64,000 nucleotides of DNA from JAFDZW01 sp964404255 (GCA_964404255.1 CAYOJJ010000017.1:9611-73610), one strand, 5' to 3'; numbered from the stretch's first letter, positions 17,176 to 26,158 are shown. Made by a program: numbers and translations. The notes: generated from the letters alone by a model not told the origin.

Positions 17176-18810
17176 ATGGATAATGAAATGATGCCGCAGG
17201 ACGGTTCGGCTGCTGAAGAAATCCCGAACACTGCACCGAAAGAAGGTGCCGCTGCGGATGCTCCGCGAGATATTATTGCCGAGCGTATGGCCGCCCGTCG
17301 TCAGCCGCGCCAAGAGCCCCCTGCCGAGCCGGCTGTGACCGATGCGACGCCTGCCAAAGAAGAAGCTCCTGCACTGGTTATCGAGAAACCACAGCCACGC
17401 TCCGAAGAGCCGCCCACAGAAGCAGTACCTGCCGCCGAGCAGCCAAAGCTTAGCCCACTGTTACAAGAGACGACAGCAGAACTTCAGATCGGTACTGCAG
17501 CTCCATCAGAACAACCTCAGCGCGAGCGTCGGGAACGTGGGCGCGAACGAGGCCGCGATCACCGTGGTAGAGAACGCCAGGAACGCCCGGTCGAAAAACA
17601 ACCGGCCCCAACGAACCAGAACACCCGCCCTGCTGAAAAACAACAGGAGCGCCCTGAACGCAAAGAAAGACGCCAGGAGACAGAAGCACGCCAACAGCAG
17701 CGACCCGAACGCGAACGCCGACCGGAAAGACCAGAACGCCGCGAGCAGCAACCGAATCGTGAGCCGAGTAGAGAGCAGAAGCCGCTTGTAAAAACGGCCG
17801 AGAATGCTTTTGCCCGGGCAAAGGCATTGGCTTCGAAGCATGGTGTTTCAGTTGTGATCCCGCTCTATAATGAGCAGGATTCTCTTAGAGAACTTACCGC
17901 TGCCGTTCGCGATGAGTTATATAAGCTGTGCGACCGTAAGTACGAGATCATTTTTATCAATGACGGCTCAACCGATCGTTCACCGGAGATATTAAAAGAT
18001 ATTGCCGGAGGCAGTAATCAGATCACCGTACTCGGTTTTCGCCGCAATCTCGGAAAATCAGCGGCATTATCGGTCGGCTTCAAAGAAGTGCAGTATGGAA
18101 TCGTTATTACCATGGATGCCGATCTTCAGGACGATCCGCGTGAGTTTATAAACCTTATTGCAAAGCTTGACGAAGGATACGATCTGGTCACCGGCTGGAA
18201 AAAGACCCGCCATGATCCCGTTTCGAAAACGATGCCTTCGAAGCTCTTCAATGCGGTGACGAGTTTCTTTAGTGGATTGAAATTACACGACTTCAATTGC
18301 GGACTTAAAGCCTATCGTAAGTCGGTAACCGATTCGCTGGATGTTTATGGCGAGATGCACCGCTACCTACCGGCCCTTGCCCATTGGCAGGGATTCCGGG
18401 TAACTGAAATTCCGGTGCTGCATCATCCGAGAAAATTCGGGAAGTCGAAATTTGGTACCAGCCGTTTTTTCAAAGGCTTCCTCGACTTGCTGACGATCAT
18501 TTTTACCACGCGCTATGGCCGCCGCCCGTTGCATCTTTTCGGGACGGTAGGTACGCTGCTTGCTTTCATCGGGCTTGGCATAAATATCTATGTCAGTATT
18601 GAATGGATAAGAGGTCTGACGGCTCTTTCGAACCGACCGATCCTGCTGCTCGGAATACTCCTGATCCTTGTCGGAGTACAATTAATTTCAATAGGACTGC
18701 TCGGCGAGATGATGGTCAAAAACAGCGCTCGCAATAACGAAACATCTATTACCCGCATGAAGCGCCGCCCGAAACCCGCTCGCGGTTCCGATAACTCCAG
18801 AAACTCGTAA
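17176..18810 (+). CDS. GT2 glycosyltransferase (DPM1/GtrB-like) with long disordered N-terminal arm
   Basis: 544 residues. Residues about 225-460 form a GT-A catalytic domain: SVVIPLYNEQDSL, IIFINDGSTDRSPE, then MDADLQDDP as DxD region and GWKKTRHDP. Two membrane helices follow (about 465-525), as in GtrB and ArnC, which attach sugars to undecaprenyl phosphate. Those enzymes are about 310 residues; here 220 extra residues precede the domain, acidic and Pro/Ala-rich first, then dense in Arg, Glu and Gln (REQQPNREPSREQKP). No closer Met near the catalytic domain is evident and the frame is unbroken, so the arm looks real. The next gene, a GT9, begins 9 bases later. Confidence 0.87.
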   Translation: MDNEMMPQDGSAAEEIPNTAPKEGAAADAPRDIIAERMAARRQPRQEPPAEPAVTDATPAKEEAPALVIEKPQPRSEEPPTEAVPAAEQPKLSPLLQETTAELQIGTAAPSEQPQRERRERGRERGRDHRGRERQERPVEKQPAPTNQNTRPAEKQQERPERKERRQETEARQQQRPERERRPERPERREQQPNREPSREQKPLVKTAENAFARAKALASKHGVSVVIPLYNEQDSLRELTAAVRDELYKLCDRKYEIIFINDGSTDRSPEILKDIAGGSNQITVLGFRRNLGKSAALSVGFKEVQYGIVITMDADLQDDPREFINLIAKLDEGYDLVTGWKKTRHDPVSKTMPSKLFNAVTSFFSGLKLHDFNCGLKAYRKSVTDSLDVYGEMHRYLPALAHWQGFRVTEIPVLHHPRKFGKSKFGTSRFFKGFLDLLTIIFTTRYGRRPLHLFGTVGTLLAFIGLGINIYVSIEWIRGLTALSNRPILLLGILLILVGVQLISIGLLGEMMVKNSARNNETSITRMKRRPKPARGSDNSRNS

Positions 18811-18819
18811 GCATAATCT

Positions 18820-19905
18820 ATGGAATTGCTGCTTCATACCGATTGCCGCCATTTTCGGGGGGATATTCCCTGCAAGCCTCACAAAGAACATGGTGTTCAT
18901 TGCGATGGCTGCGATTATTACGATCGTATAGATGAGAATATCCTGATCATCAAGCTTGGGGCAGCAGGCGATGTAATCCGCACAACACCACTACTCCATG
19001 ATCTGAAGCGCGATCATCCGACAGCCCGCATCTGGTGGCTGACCCTAACTCCGGAACTGGTGCCAGCAAGCCATGTCGATCGTATTCTGAAATGGTCAAC
19101 CGAAAGCCTGGAGTTGATTTCCTCACTGCACTTTGCACGACTCGTCAATCTTGATAAAGATCATTATGCCTGTGCGCTTGCTAACCGGCTGGATGCAGGA
19201 GTAAAAGAAGGATTTTTGCTCGATGATCTTGGCAATGCGACTCCGGCAACGCCCGCCGCAAACGAAAAATTTGCAACCGGCGTCTTCGACGATATCAGCA
19301 AAGCCAATACCAAATCGTATCCCGAGGAATTGTTTGAGATCTGTGGCTATGAGTTTACGGGCCAGCAATATATTATGGATGCTCCTGAGAAGATTCACTT
19401 CGAAGGGCTCGATACTTCCCGGCCTATTATCGGCATGAATACGGGCGCTGGCGCCCGATGGACTTCCAGGCTTTGGAAAGAAGAGCATTGGGCCGAATTG
19501 GCCAAGGCGCTTCATGCAAAAGGGTACGCTGTCGTATTGCTCGGTGGTCCCGATGAAGATCCCCGCAATAAGCGCATTGCAGAATTATCTCAGGGAGCGG
19601 CACACTATCTCGGTACCTTTAATCTCAGGCAGTTTATTTCGTTGGTAGATCATTGTACGCTCATCGTTAGCGGCGTCACGATGGCTTTCCATATTGCGGT
19701 TGCGTTGAAAAAGAAGATCGTCCTTATCAATAATATTTTTAATAAATACGAATTCGGAGATCTCTATGGGCTGGGAGAACTCATCGAACCGGATAAACCG
19801 TGTGAGTGCTACTTCCGTGGAGTCTGTATTAATAAAGACTATTTCTGTCTCGATCATCTGCCCGTTGAGAAGGTCCGTTCGGCAGTCGAGCGAGTTCTTG
19901 CGTAG
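18820..19905 (+). CDS. GT9 glycosyltransferase with N-terminal cysteine motif
   Basis: 361 residues of the heptosyltransferase family: NILIIKLGAAGDVIRTTPLL, GMNTGAGARWTSRLWK, VVLLGGPDEDP and VSGVTMAFHIAVALKKK. Before this lies a short cysteine/histidine-rich module with Cys at 9, 18, 28 and 31 (CRHFRGDIPCKPHK, then HCDGCDYYD), spaced to hold a zinc ion or Fe-S cluster. Four more Cys sit near the C-terminus (CECYFRGVC, later YFC). Only 9 bases separate it from the GT2 gene, so they form a pair, presumably acting on the same surface glycan. Donor sugar unknown. Confidence 0.87.
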   Translation: MELLLHTDCRHFRGDIPCKPHKEHGVHCDGCDYYDRIDENILIIKLGAAGDVIRTTPLLHDLKRDHPTARIWWLTLTPELVPASHVDRILKWSTESLELISSLHFARLVNLDKDHYACALANRLDAGVKEGFLLDDLGNATPATPAANEKFATGVFDDISKANTKSYPEELFEICGYEFTGQQYIMDAPEKIHFEGLDTSRPIIGMNTGAGARWTSRLWKEEHWAELAKALHAKGYAVVLLGGPDEDPRNKRIAELSQGAAHYLGTFNLRQFISLVDHCTLIVSGVTMAFHIAVALKKKIVLINNIFNKYEFGDLYGLGELIEPDKPCECYFRGVCINKDYFCLDHLPVEKVRSAVERVLA

Positions 19906-19915
19906 ATCGTTACAG

Positions 19916-19953
19916 AAACGCTTGCCCATGAGCGGGTTCACGAGCAAGCGTTT
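19916..19953 (+). terminator. Hairpin after the GT9 gene, probable terminator
   Basis: AAACGCTTGC and GCAAGCGTTT form a perfect 10-base stem around an 18-base loop, 10 bases after the stop codon. The T-tract is short, so termination may be weak. Confidence 0.5.
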
Positions 19954-19988
19954 AGGGTAGTTATTGAGGCTTCTTTAATAAGAAGATC

Positions 19989-20414
19989 TTATTTTTTCTT
20001 GCTGCTGGGATTAACCACGGCTTTTACCATATCCCCAAGGCTATCGATACCACCACTAATGGCATCGCCGGCACGTTTCCAGCTTCCTGCAGCTTCATCC
20101 GGTTTTTGAGCAAGGCGTGCCCGTAATGCAGCCGAACGTGCCTTCACATTTTCCTGCATCTTCTTTTGTTCGGGGGACAACTTCTTCATTTTTGCATCGT
20201 AAGCAACCAGGCTATCTTCGATAGATTTGATCTTCTGCTCGGATTCCGATTTGAACTTATCCCATTCGGCGGCCATCATTTTAGCGCTATCGACGGCAGC
20301 CGGTTTAGCCATGGCAGTGGAATCTGCAGGTGGAGTTTGATCGGCAGGTTTTTTACAACTGGAAAGCACACTGCCTATTGCAAGTGCAGCGACGATGAGT
20401 TTAGTGGTTTTCAT
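19989..20414 (-). CDS. Small lipoprotein, unrecognised
   Basis: 141 residues. The signal sequence MKTTKLIVAALAIGSVLSSC ends in a lipobox LSSC, so the protein is probably lipid-anchored. After a Pro/Ala/Thr linker, residues about 48-110 are charged and helical-looking (possible coiled coil with MAAEWDKFKSESEQKIKSIE), and the end is SSKKK. No family recognised. It is transcribed away from the GT9 gene and follows the helicase on the same strand, with 82 bases between. Confidence 0.75.
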   Translation of the reverse strand: MKTTKLIVAALAIGSVLSSCKKPADQTPPADSTAMAKPAAVDSAKMMAAEWDKFKSESEQKIKSIEDSLVAYDAKMKKLSPEQKKMQENVKARSAALRARLAQKPDEAAGSWKRAGDAISGGIDSLGDMVKAVVNPSSKKK

Positions 20415-20461
20415 GGTACTGTGTTAAAAAATGAATAGAAAATAATCTACACATTGCAGTT

Positions 20462-20496
20462 ATACAAAAAGCGGACCAAAAGCGGTTTTTGTATTC
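20462..20496 (-). terminator. Weak terminator-like inverted repeat after uvrD
   Basis: Minus strand ATACAAAAA and TTTTTGTAT flank a core with repeated CCGCTTTT. The core pairs poorly compared with the other GCGGC-type terminators here, so efficiency is doubtful. Confidence 0.35.
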
Positions 20497-22782
20497 TTAG
20501 AGTACCCGTAACTTGGCAAATTTGAGCATGAGGTTTTTACGGCCCCGGCCATCGAAATCGACCACTGCCTTCGCCGCATCGCCTTTGCCACTAACTTCGA
20601 TCACCCGGCCATCGCCAAAGATCTCATGCTGCACCCGGGCGCCGCGCTTAATAACTCCGCCGCCTTCGGCTTCGACCTGGGAATATTCCGATGGAGCTGG
20701 TTCGTGAGCATAGCTATTAGATTCTATCTTCTTGGTACGGAAGGTGCGGTTGCCGATAGTCGAACTTCTATTAAATACCGAAGAAGTAGAAACAAAATCA
20801 TCCCGAGTGCTACGGCCGCGCAGTGATGAAATAGGCGAGCCATAGCTCGAACGCATTTCAATGCTATCGCCTTCGGATATCTCTTCTAAAAAACGCGAAG
20901 GCATGGAAGAGGTGTACTCTCCATATTTCAAGCGAGACTTTGCATAGGTGAGATAGCACTTTTTCATGGCGCGGGTAATACCCACGTAGAGTAACCGGCG
21001 CTCTTCTTCGATCGAGAAATCATCGAAGTTGGTATTTGGATTCGGGAAAAGTCCTTCTTCAAGCCCCGTTACAAACACAACCGGATATTCCAATCCTTTT
21101 GCCGAATGCAGTGTCATGAGCGTCACGGCATTCTTTGTACCATCGACGGTATCGAGATCGCTTACCAGCGATACCTCTTCGAGGAAGGATTCGATCGTTG
21201 CTTCGGGTTTCGTCTGGAAGTGATCGGTAATAGCCGATAAAAATTCTTTCAGGTTTTCGTAGCGAGCCAGCGATTCAAGAGTGTTTTCCATCTTTAGCTC
21301 GGCCAGCATTCCCGTTTCATCGATCAGGGCGCGGAGCAATTCGCTTGGGGAAAGTTCTCCGATAAGCTCGCGATACTTTTGTATTAGCGAGTGAAATTGC
21401 TTTAGTTTGCCGGTGATCCTCGATTGCACACTGGGGATCATTTCCGGTACGGCCATTACATCGAGCATTGTCGTACCGCGCTCGCGGGCAAACTCCGCTA
21501 CTTTTTTCATCGTCCCTTCGCCAATGCCCCGGGCAGGGAAGTTGATCACTCGCATCAGGCTTTCGCTATCCGAAGGGTTCACGAGTAAGCGGATATAGGC
21601 CAGCGCATCCTTAATTTCTTTTCGCTTATAGAAGGATACACCACCGACGATCATATACGGAATACCCTGGCGGCGCATTGCATCTTCAAGCGCACGGCTT
21701 TGGGCATTGGTACGATAGAGCAATGCAATATCGAAAAGCGAATACCGCTCCTTGCGAAGCTCTTCTTCCAGCGCCCGGACAACAAAGGCGCCTTCTTCAC
21801 GCTCATCAGAGCACTCAACGATCTTTACCGGCTCGCCTTTCGGATTTTTAGTAAAGAGTGTTTTATCGATCTGCTTCTTATTATGCTTGATCAGCACATC
21901 GGCCGTTGCTAAGATATTACCGGTCGAGCGGTAGTTCTGTTCGAGGCGGAAGGTCTTGGCATCGGGATAATCAGTTTGGAAATCGAGGATGTTTTTAATG
22001 TCGGCGCCGCGGAAAGCATAGATGGACTGGGCATCGTCGCCAACGACCGTTAAATTCTTGTGAATGGCCGATAGCTGCTTGACAACCATATACTGCGCCC
22101 GGTTGGTATCCTGATACTCATCGACCAGAACATATTTAAAACGGCGCTGATATAACTCGAGCGTTTCCGGATGGTGGACGAAGAGCTCGATCGTTTTGAT
22201 GAGCAGGTCGTCGAAATCCATCGCGTTCGCCAGCTTAAGTGCTTTGAGATAGGCGGGATAAATTTCGGCAAGCTTCTCGCTGAAATAATCCCTGGCCATG
22301 CCGACAAAATCTTCGGGAGAGATAAGATTATTTTTTAGCGAGGAGATACGGCTCCTGACGGCATTTGGATTAAACTGATCGCGAGGAATATTCAGCGCTT
22401 CCATCGTACGCTTAATGAGCGCCAGAGTATCGTCGCTATCGTAGATCGAAAAGCTGACCGTGTAGCCGAGCAGTTCGGCATGACGGCGAAGGATTCTCGC
22501 AAAGACCGAATGAAAGGTACCCATCCAAAGATCGCTGGTCATTTCTATACCAACGAGTTTTGCTATACGCTCCTTCATTTCGCCGGCCGCTTTATTGGTG
22601 AACGTCAGCGAAAGAATTTCCCACGGTCGCGCATACCCCTGCTCTAGTAAATAAGCGATACGATGCGTAAGAACGCGTGTTTTGCCAGAGCCGGCGCCGG
22701 CAACGACCATCGTCGGGCCGTCGGAGCCGGAAACAGCTTCCTGCTGTGCAGGATTAAGTCCGATCAGAAGCTTGGATTGCAT
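20497..22782 (-). CDS. UvrD/PcrA-type superfamily 1 DNA helicase
   Basis: 761 residues, 3-prime to 5-prime helicase for repair and conflict resolution. Motifs in order: Q-motif LNPAQQEAV, Walker A AGAGSGKTRVL, Ia FTNKAAGEM, motif II VLVDEYQDTNRAQY, III VVGDDAQSIYAFRGAD, IV LEQNYRST, V TLMTLHSAKGLEYPVV, VI EERRLLYVGITRA. The C-terminal Tudor-like domain seen in PcrA (VQHEIFGDGRVIEVSGKG) is present. The ATG at 22782 (MQSKLLIG) was chosen over one 6 codons upstream since the motif spacing fits. PcrA and UvrD cannot be told apart here. Confidence 0.95.
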   Translation of the reverse strand: MQSKLLIGLNPAQQEAVSGSDGPTMVVAGAGSGKTRVLTHRIAYLLEQGYARPWEILSLTFTNKAAGEMKERIAKLVGIEMTSDLWMGTFHSVFARILRRHAELLGYTVSFSIYDSDDTLALIKRTMEALNIPRDQFNPNAVRSRISSLKNNLISPEDFVGMARDYFSEKLAEIYPAYLKALKLANAMDFDDLLIKTIELFVHHPETLELYQRRFKYVLVDEYQDTNRAQYMVVKQLSAIHKNLTVVGDDAQSIYAFRGADIKNILDFQTDYPDAKTFRLEQNYRSTGNILATADVLIKHNKKQIDKTLFTKNPKGEPVKIVECSDEREEGAFVVRALEEELRKERYSLFDIALLYRTNAQSRALEDAMRRQGIPYMIVGGVSFYKRKEIKDALAYIRLLVNPSDSESLMRVINFPARGIGEGTMKKVAEFARERGTTMLDVMAVPEMIPSVQSRITGKLKQFHSLIQKYRELIGELSPSELLRALIDETGMLAELKMENTLESLARYENLKEFLSAITDHFQTKPEATIESFLEEVSLVSDLDTVDGTKNAVTLMTLHSAKGLEYPVVFVTGLEEGLFPNPNTNFDDFSIEEERRLLYVGITRAMKKCYLTYAKSRLKYGEYTSSMPSRFLEEISEGDSIEMRSSYGSPISSLRGRSTRDDFVSTSSVFNRSSTIGNRTFRTKKIESNSYAHEPAPSEYSQVEAEGGGVIKRGARVQHEIFGDGRVIEVSGKGDAAKAVVDFDGRGRKNLMLKFAKLRVL

Positions 22783-22875
22783 AGGGGGGCATAGTAACAC
22801 CGAAATTTTCAGGAAAATAACAAGAAATTCTTAGTGTAGTAAGATTTGTTTTATTCTCTCCTAATTCACCGAATA

Positions 22876-23307
22876 ATGCAGCTAAATCTGTTACGAGTAG
22901 CGCTCCAAGTCGTCGGAATATTACAAATCGCTCTGTGTGCCGGAAGCCTCCTCATCCCCAAACTTCTCGATTGGAAAGGGGAATTACTAAAAGTAAAGCC
23001 GCTTATCCGTCAAATTTTCTGGACATACGCCGGATATATTCTAATCACTAATCTTTGTTTTGGCTTGCTCTCGGTACTTGCCCCGGATTCCTTGTTAGAT
23101 CGTTCGGTATTAGCAATCTGTGTCAGTGGCTACATAGCTGTTTATTGGATCACCCGAATCCTTATCCAATTTTTCTACTTCGATAGAAAATCGGCGCCAG
23201 AAGGAGCTATCTATAAACTTGGGGAAATAGCACTAGTAGTATTATTCATATTTCTATCGGTCTGTTATTCGCTGGTTTTCCTTGCCAATCTCCGCTCTCA
23301 GGTATGA
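22876..23307 (+). CDS. Small four-helix membrane protein, unrecognised
   Basis: 143 residues, four hydrophobic helices, short loops. No family recognised. The ATG at 22876 (MQLNLLRVALQ) fits a membrane-protein start; 10 more codons are open upstream. It overlaps the acyltransferase gene by 4 bases (ATGA), so it is translationally coupled and probably works with it, for instance as a substrate-handling or accessory subunit. That role is inference. Confidence 0.75.
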   Translation: MQLNLLRVALQVVGILQIALCAGSLLIPKLLDWKGELLKVKPLIRQIFWTYAGYILITNLCFGLLSVLAPDSLLDRSVLAICVSGYIAVYWITRILIQFFYFDRKSAPEGAIYKLGEIALVVLFIFLSVCYSLVFLANLRSQV

Positions 23308-24278
23308 ATAGTTATCTGCCAAGCAGTGCCGAAATAATAATTACAATCATAGCTATCTGGAGCGGTCTTGCCATTACCGGCTTTTTATATAGTCGCCTTC
23401 GCAAGTATAGCATTGCTATTTCAATGGCGTGGATAACGGTTATTGGGTCGATGTTCCTTGTGCATATACTAACCATAAGCGAGGGAGCCGGTATTCGAAT
23501 GCTGGCTTTGATAACCGTACTATTACTGGCTATGAAAGGGGTAGTAGTAATTGAAGCGTATAAGGGGCGGGGCAGGCGATTATCATTACTGAAATGGCTG
23601 GCTTTTTTGGCCTGGTTCGGGATGCGGCCATCAATATTCGAATCGCTTGGCAGTAAAAAGCTCGAAGGGGCAGGGAAGCTGATAGGTTTTGGAGTGATTC
23701 GATTGATAATAGGAATGGCGCTGATCGCTACAGCCTACCTATTAAAATCAGCTATTCATTCTGATATTCTCATCGGTGCATTATTATTGGTAGGTTTAAG
23801 TCTTTCACTTCACTTCGGAATACTCAATATCTCGGCCGGATTCTGGCGGTTCTTTGGGGTCGATGCAAGAATGATCTTCAAGCAGCCGATGCTTTCCACT
23901 TCGCTGACAGAATTTTGGGGCAAGCGATGGAATGTGGCGTTTTCTGAAATGACAGCGCTGGCGATCTATAAACCTGCCAAGCCGCTTATCGGAATTCAGG
24001 CGGCAACGATAGTGGCATTCTTATTCTCGGGGGTATTGCATGAAATTGCTATCAGTGTTTCCGTTATGGCAGGCTTTGGATTGCCGATGATGTACTTCTT
24101 TATTCATGGCGCACTCTTAGTTGCCGAATCAAATAGCAGAGGATTACACCGAGCCTTGCAGTATAAAACATTTGGTAGAGCATGGGTCTGGTTCTGGCTT
24201 ATTGTGCCGATACCATTACTATTTCATTCGTATTTTATGAACGGTATCATTTATCCGATTATTAATTACCATCCATGA
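23304..24278 (+). CDS. MBOAT/wax-synthase-like O-acyltransferase
   Basis: 324 residues with about eight membrane helices. The motif SLTEFWGKRWNVAFSEM with the later SGVLHEIAISVS matches the conserved FWxRRWN region and catalytic His of the plant wax-ester synthase branch of MBOAT proteins. Such enzymes move a long acyl chain from CoA to an alcohol. Bacterial members are few and their acceptors mostly unknown. The gene is the middle of a coupled trio: 4-base overlaps on both sides. Alternatives are acylation of a glycan or of a lipid carrier. Confidence 0.8.
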   Translation: MNSYLPSSAEIIITIIAIWSGLAITGFLYSRLRKYSIAISMAWITVIGSMFLVHILTISEGAGIRMLALITVLLLAMKGVVVIEAYKGRGRRLSLLKWLAFLAWFGMRPSIFESLGSKKLEGAGKLIGFGVIRLIIGMALIATAYLLKSAIHSDILIGALLLVGLSLSLHFGILNISAGFWRFFGVDARMIFKQPMLSTSLTEFWGKRWNVAFSEMTALAIYKPAKPLIGIQAATIVAFLFSGVLHEIAISVSVMAGFGLPMMYFFIHGALLVAESNSRGLHRALQYKTFGRAWVWFWLIVPIPLLFHSYFMNGIIYPIINYHP

Positions 24279-24808
24279 ATGAATACTATTTTACAAGCGC
24301 GCGGCTTGGCTTCCGAAATTGGAAACCGGAAGATCTCGAACCTTTTGCTGCTCTCTGTGCCGATCCGGAAGTGATGGAGTTCTTTCCATCGGTGAAGACT
24401 CGTGAAGAAACGCAGGAATTTATCGAGCGCTCGATGGCTCACTTTGCTAAGTACGGGTATGGCTGGTTCGCTGTCGAGCTATTAGACAGCAAAGAATTTA
24501 TCGGCTTTATCGGCCTTGCTCATCCGCGCTTTGAAAGCTTTTTTACGCCTTGTATGGAAATAGGCTGGCGCCTGGCAAAAGAACATTGGAATAAAGGCTA
24601 TGCCACTGAAGGCGCTACTGCCTGCTTAAATTACGCCTTCACAACGCTCGGTGCATCGGAAGTCTATTCATTCACGGCCAAAACAAATCTCCGCTCCGAG
24701 AATGTAATGCAAAAGATCGGCATGGAGAAAATAGGGGAGTTCGAGCATCCGATGCTGGAGGTTGGCTCGCCGTTAAGGTTACATGTGTTATATAGAATAT
24801 TGCTCTAA
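24275..24808 (+). CDS. GNAT-family N-acetyltransferase (RimJ/RimL-like)
   Basis: 177 residues. The fold begins TSARLGFRNWKPEDLEPFAALC, with the acetyl-CoA loop in EIGWRLAKEHWNKGYATEGA and the C-terminal FTAKTNLRSENVMQKIGM typical of the RimJ/RimL branch. Substrates of this branch include ribosomal protein N-termini, amines and antibiotics. Start ATG at 24275 overlaps the acyltransferase stop (ATGA). Last gene of its operon; the AT-rich region begins right after. Confidence 0.88.
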   Translation: MNEYYFTSARLGFRNWKPEDLEPFAALCADPEVMEFFPSVKTREETQEFIERSMAHFAKYGYGWFAVELLDSKEFIGFIGLAHPRFESFFTPCMEIGWRLAKEHWNKGYATEGATACLNYAFTTLGASEVYSFTAKTNLRSENVMQKIGMEKIGEFEHPMLEVGSPLRLHVLYRILL

Positions 24809-24959
24809 CCAGTGCGAATTTTATTGCCTTATTAATTTTTTTAAATCGACACTTTTCTTGTAACAATTGCAGGGGTAAGGAGTTATATATTTACAACGGT
24901 TGGTAAGTACTTTGTCAGTACTTTCATCTCATTTACAGATTCAAATTGTCATTCAGTAT

Positions 24960-25434
24960 ATGGTTAGCAGTGGTATCCTATACATAGAATATGCTCCTAA
25001 ATTGATATTTTATTTTTCTAAGAAATATCCATTACTGAGAGCTGAAGAAGTCGAAGATGCTGTCCAAGATGGATTTTATTGTTACCTGGAGAGTGCTCCT
25101 TTAGATGTAAGGTATTCAAAAAAAATAAGCTACGCCTGGCTTAAGACGGTTATTCATAGAGTATTATTTAAATATTCTAAAGCAAAGAAAAATTTTTTTA
25201 CCTACAGATTCACTCGAACTTCTGTATTCAACCCAAGATTCTATTGAAAATAATATTTCTATCAGTAATCTTCTTAATAAGACAACAGCTAATGAGAAAT
25301 TACTTATTTTATCTAAAATGGATGGGTATTCCTTCGAAGAAATTTCTTCAAAATATCCCCACTTAGGTTCACCTGCGACAATTAAAGTAAAACATTTTAG
25401 AATTTTAAAGAAAATTCAGAAAAATAATTCGTAA
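24960..25434 (+). pseudogene. ECF-sigma-like factor split by a +1 frameshift in a T7 run
   Basis: The first part (24960-25191) encodes a sigma region 2-like segment: EYAPKLIFYFSKKYP, AEEVEDAVQDGFYCYLES, YAWLKTVIHRVLFKYSK. At 25193-25199 a run of seven T shifts the frame and the first frame stops at 25247. One base over, from 25192, the frame stays open to TAA at 25432 and encodes a region 4-like helix-turn-helix: ANEKLLILSKMDGYSFEEIS, then SPATIKVKHFRILKKIQ. Removing one T would give a single protein of about 157 residues. Real mutation, assembly indel or transcriptional slippage are all possible. Very AT-rich. Confidence 0.7.
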
Positions 25435-25518
25435 CATGTAACTTTTAATAAATAAAAATACACTATTATATATCGTTCTAAAGTTTACATTCATTTTTTA
25501 ATTAATTTAGTAATAAAT

Positions 25519-26109
25519 ATGTGTAGCTGTGATACTCCTATCCAAAGTTGGAATGACCTACCAGTAGTCAATCCATTAGATCCCCGAAATGTAGTCGCAA
25601 ATTCACAATTTGGACTAGCCCAGGGTGTGTTCAAGCGAAGTACTACTTTCTTACAAGGCTCGTGGGCTGCTTCTGCAATCAATTTTACCGGTTTGGCTAA
25701 TTGTAGCTCCTTGCATGGTGATGATCAATTAACAGTAAACAATGCAAACCAATGGAATTTTAGCCATAAAGTAGTAAATACCGATAGTTCATTAGCTATT
25801 CCAATGAGAAAAGTGATGTTTATGAGAGGCGGACGGCAATGGCAAATGAATATTGAATTAGACCTCGGCACAACACCATACTCGGATATCCAATTAAGTT
25901 TGCGTGATAATGCTGCAAGTGCGGGTGATTTCTTAGATTCCACCTCAGGAAGTATTCCGGTAATATCATATTCAGGTACCTTCACTGCTCATCAAATGTT
26001 TAATGTTACGATTTTTAATTTAGGACGGGTATCAATGGGTTTAGTTATGAAAAACAATGATACGGGTGCCTATAGCATGTTTGAAATGGAATGGGTAGTT
26101 GTTCCATAA
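25519..26109 (+). CDS. Unrecognised 196-residue protein, beta-rich
   Basis: I do not recognise this protein. It begins MCSCDTPIQSWNDLPVVNP with two close cysteines, has no signal peptide or membrane helix, and alternates short hydrophobic beta-like stretches with Ser/Thr/Asn-rich turns (SLRDNAASAGDFLD, VTIFNLGRVSMGLVM). This looks like a beta-sandwich or jelly roll. It lies 84 bases after the split sigma-like gene and 49 before another orphan gene on the same strand. Codon use is AT-rich like the rest of this block. Confidence 0.7.
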   Translation: MCSCDTPIQSWNDLPVVNPLDPRNVVANSQFGLAQGVFKRSTTFLQGSWAASAINFTGLANCSSLHGDDQLTVNNANQWNFSHKVVNTDSSLAIPMRKVMFMRGGRQWQMNIELDLGTTPYSDIQLSLRDNAASAGDFLDSTSGSIPVISYSGTFTAHQMFNVTIFNLGRVSMGLVMKNNDTGAYSMFEMEWVVVP

Positions 26110-26158
26110 TAATTATATCACCTTTTGAAATAATAATAACCATTAAATATTTTCGGCC

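Noticed and set aside
17450..17841. Two antisense open frames (125 and 111 residues) opposite the GT2 N-terminal arm
   Set aside because: They are shadows produced by the Arg/Glu/Pro-rich codons of the sense gene and show no family features.
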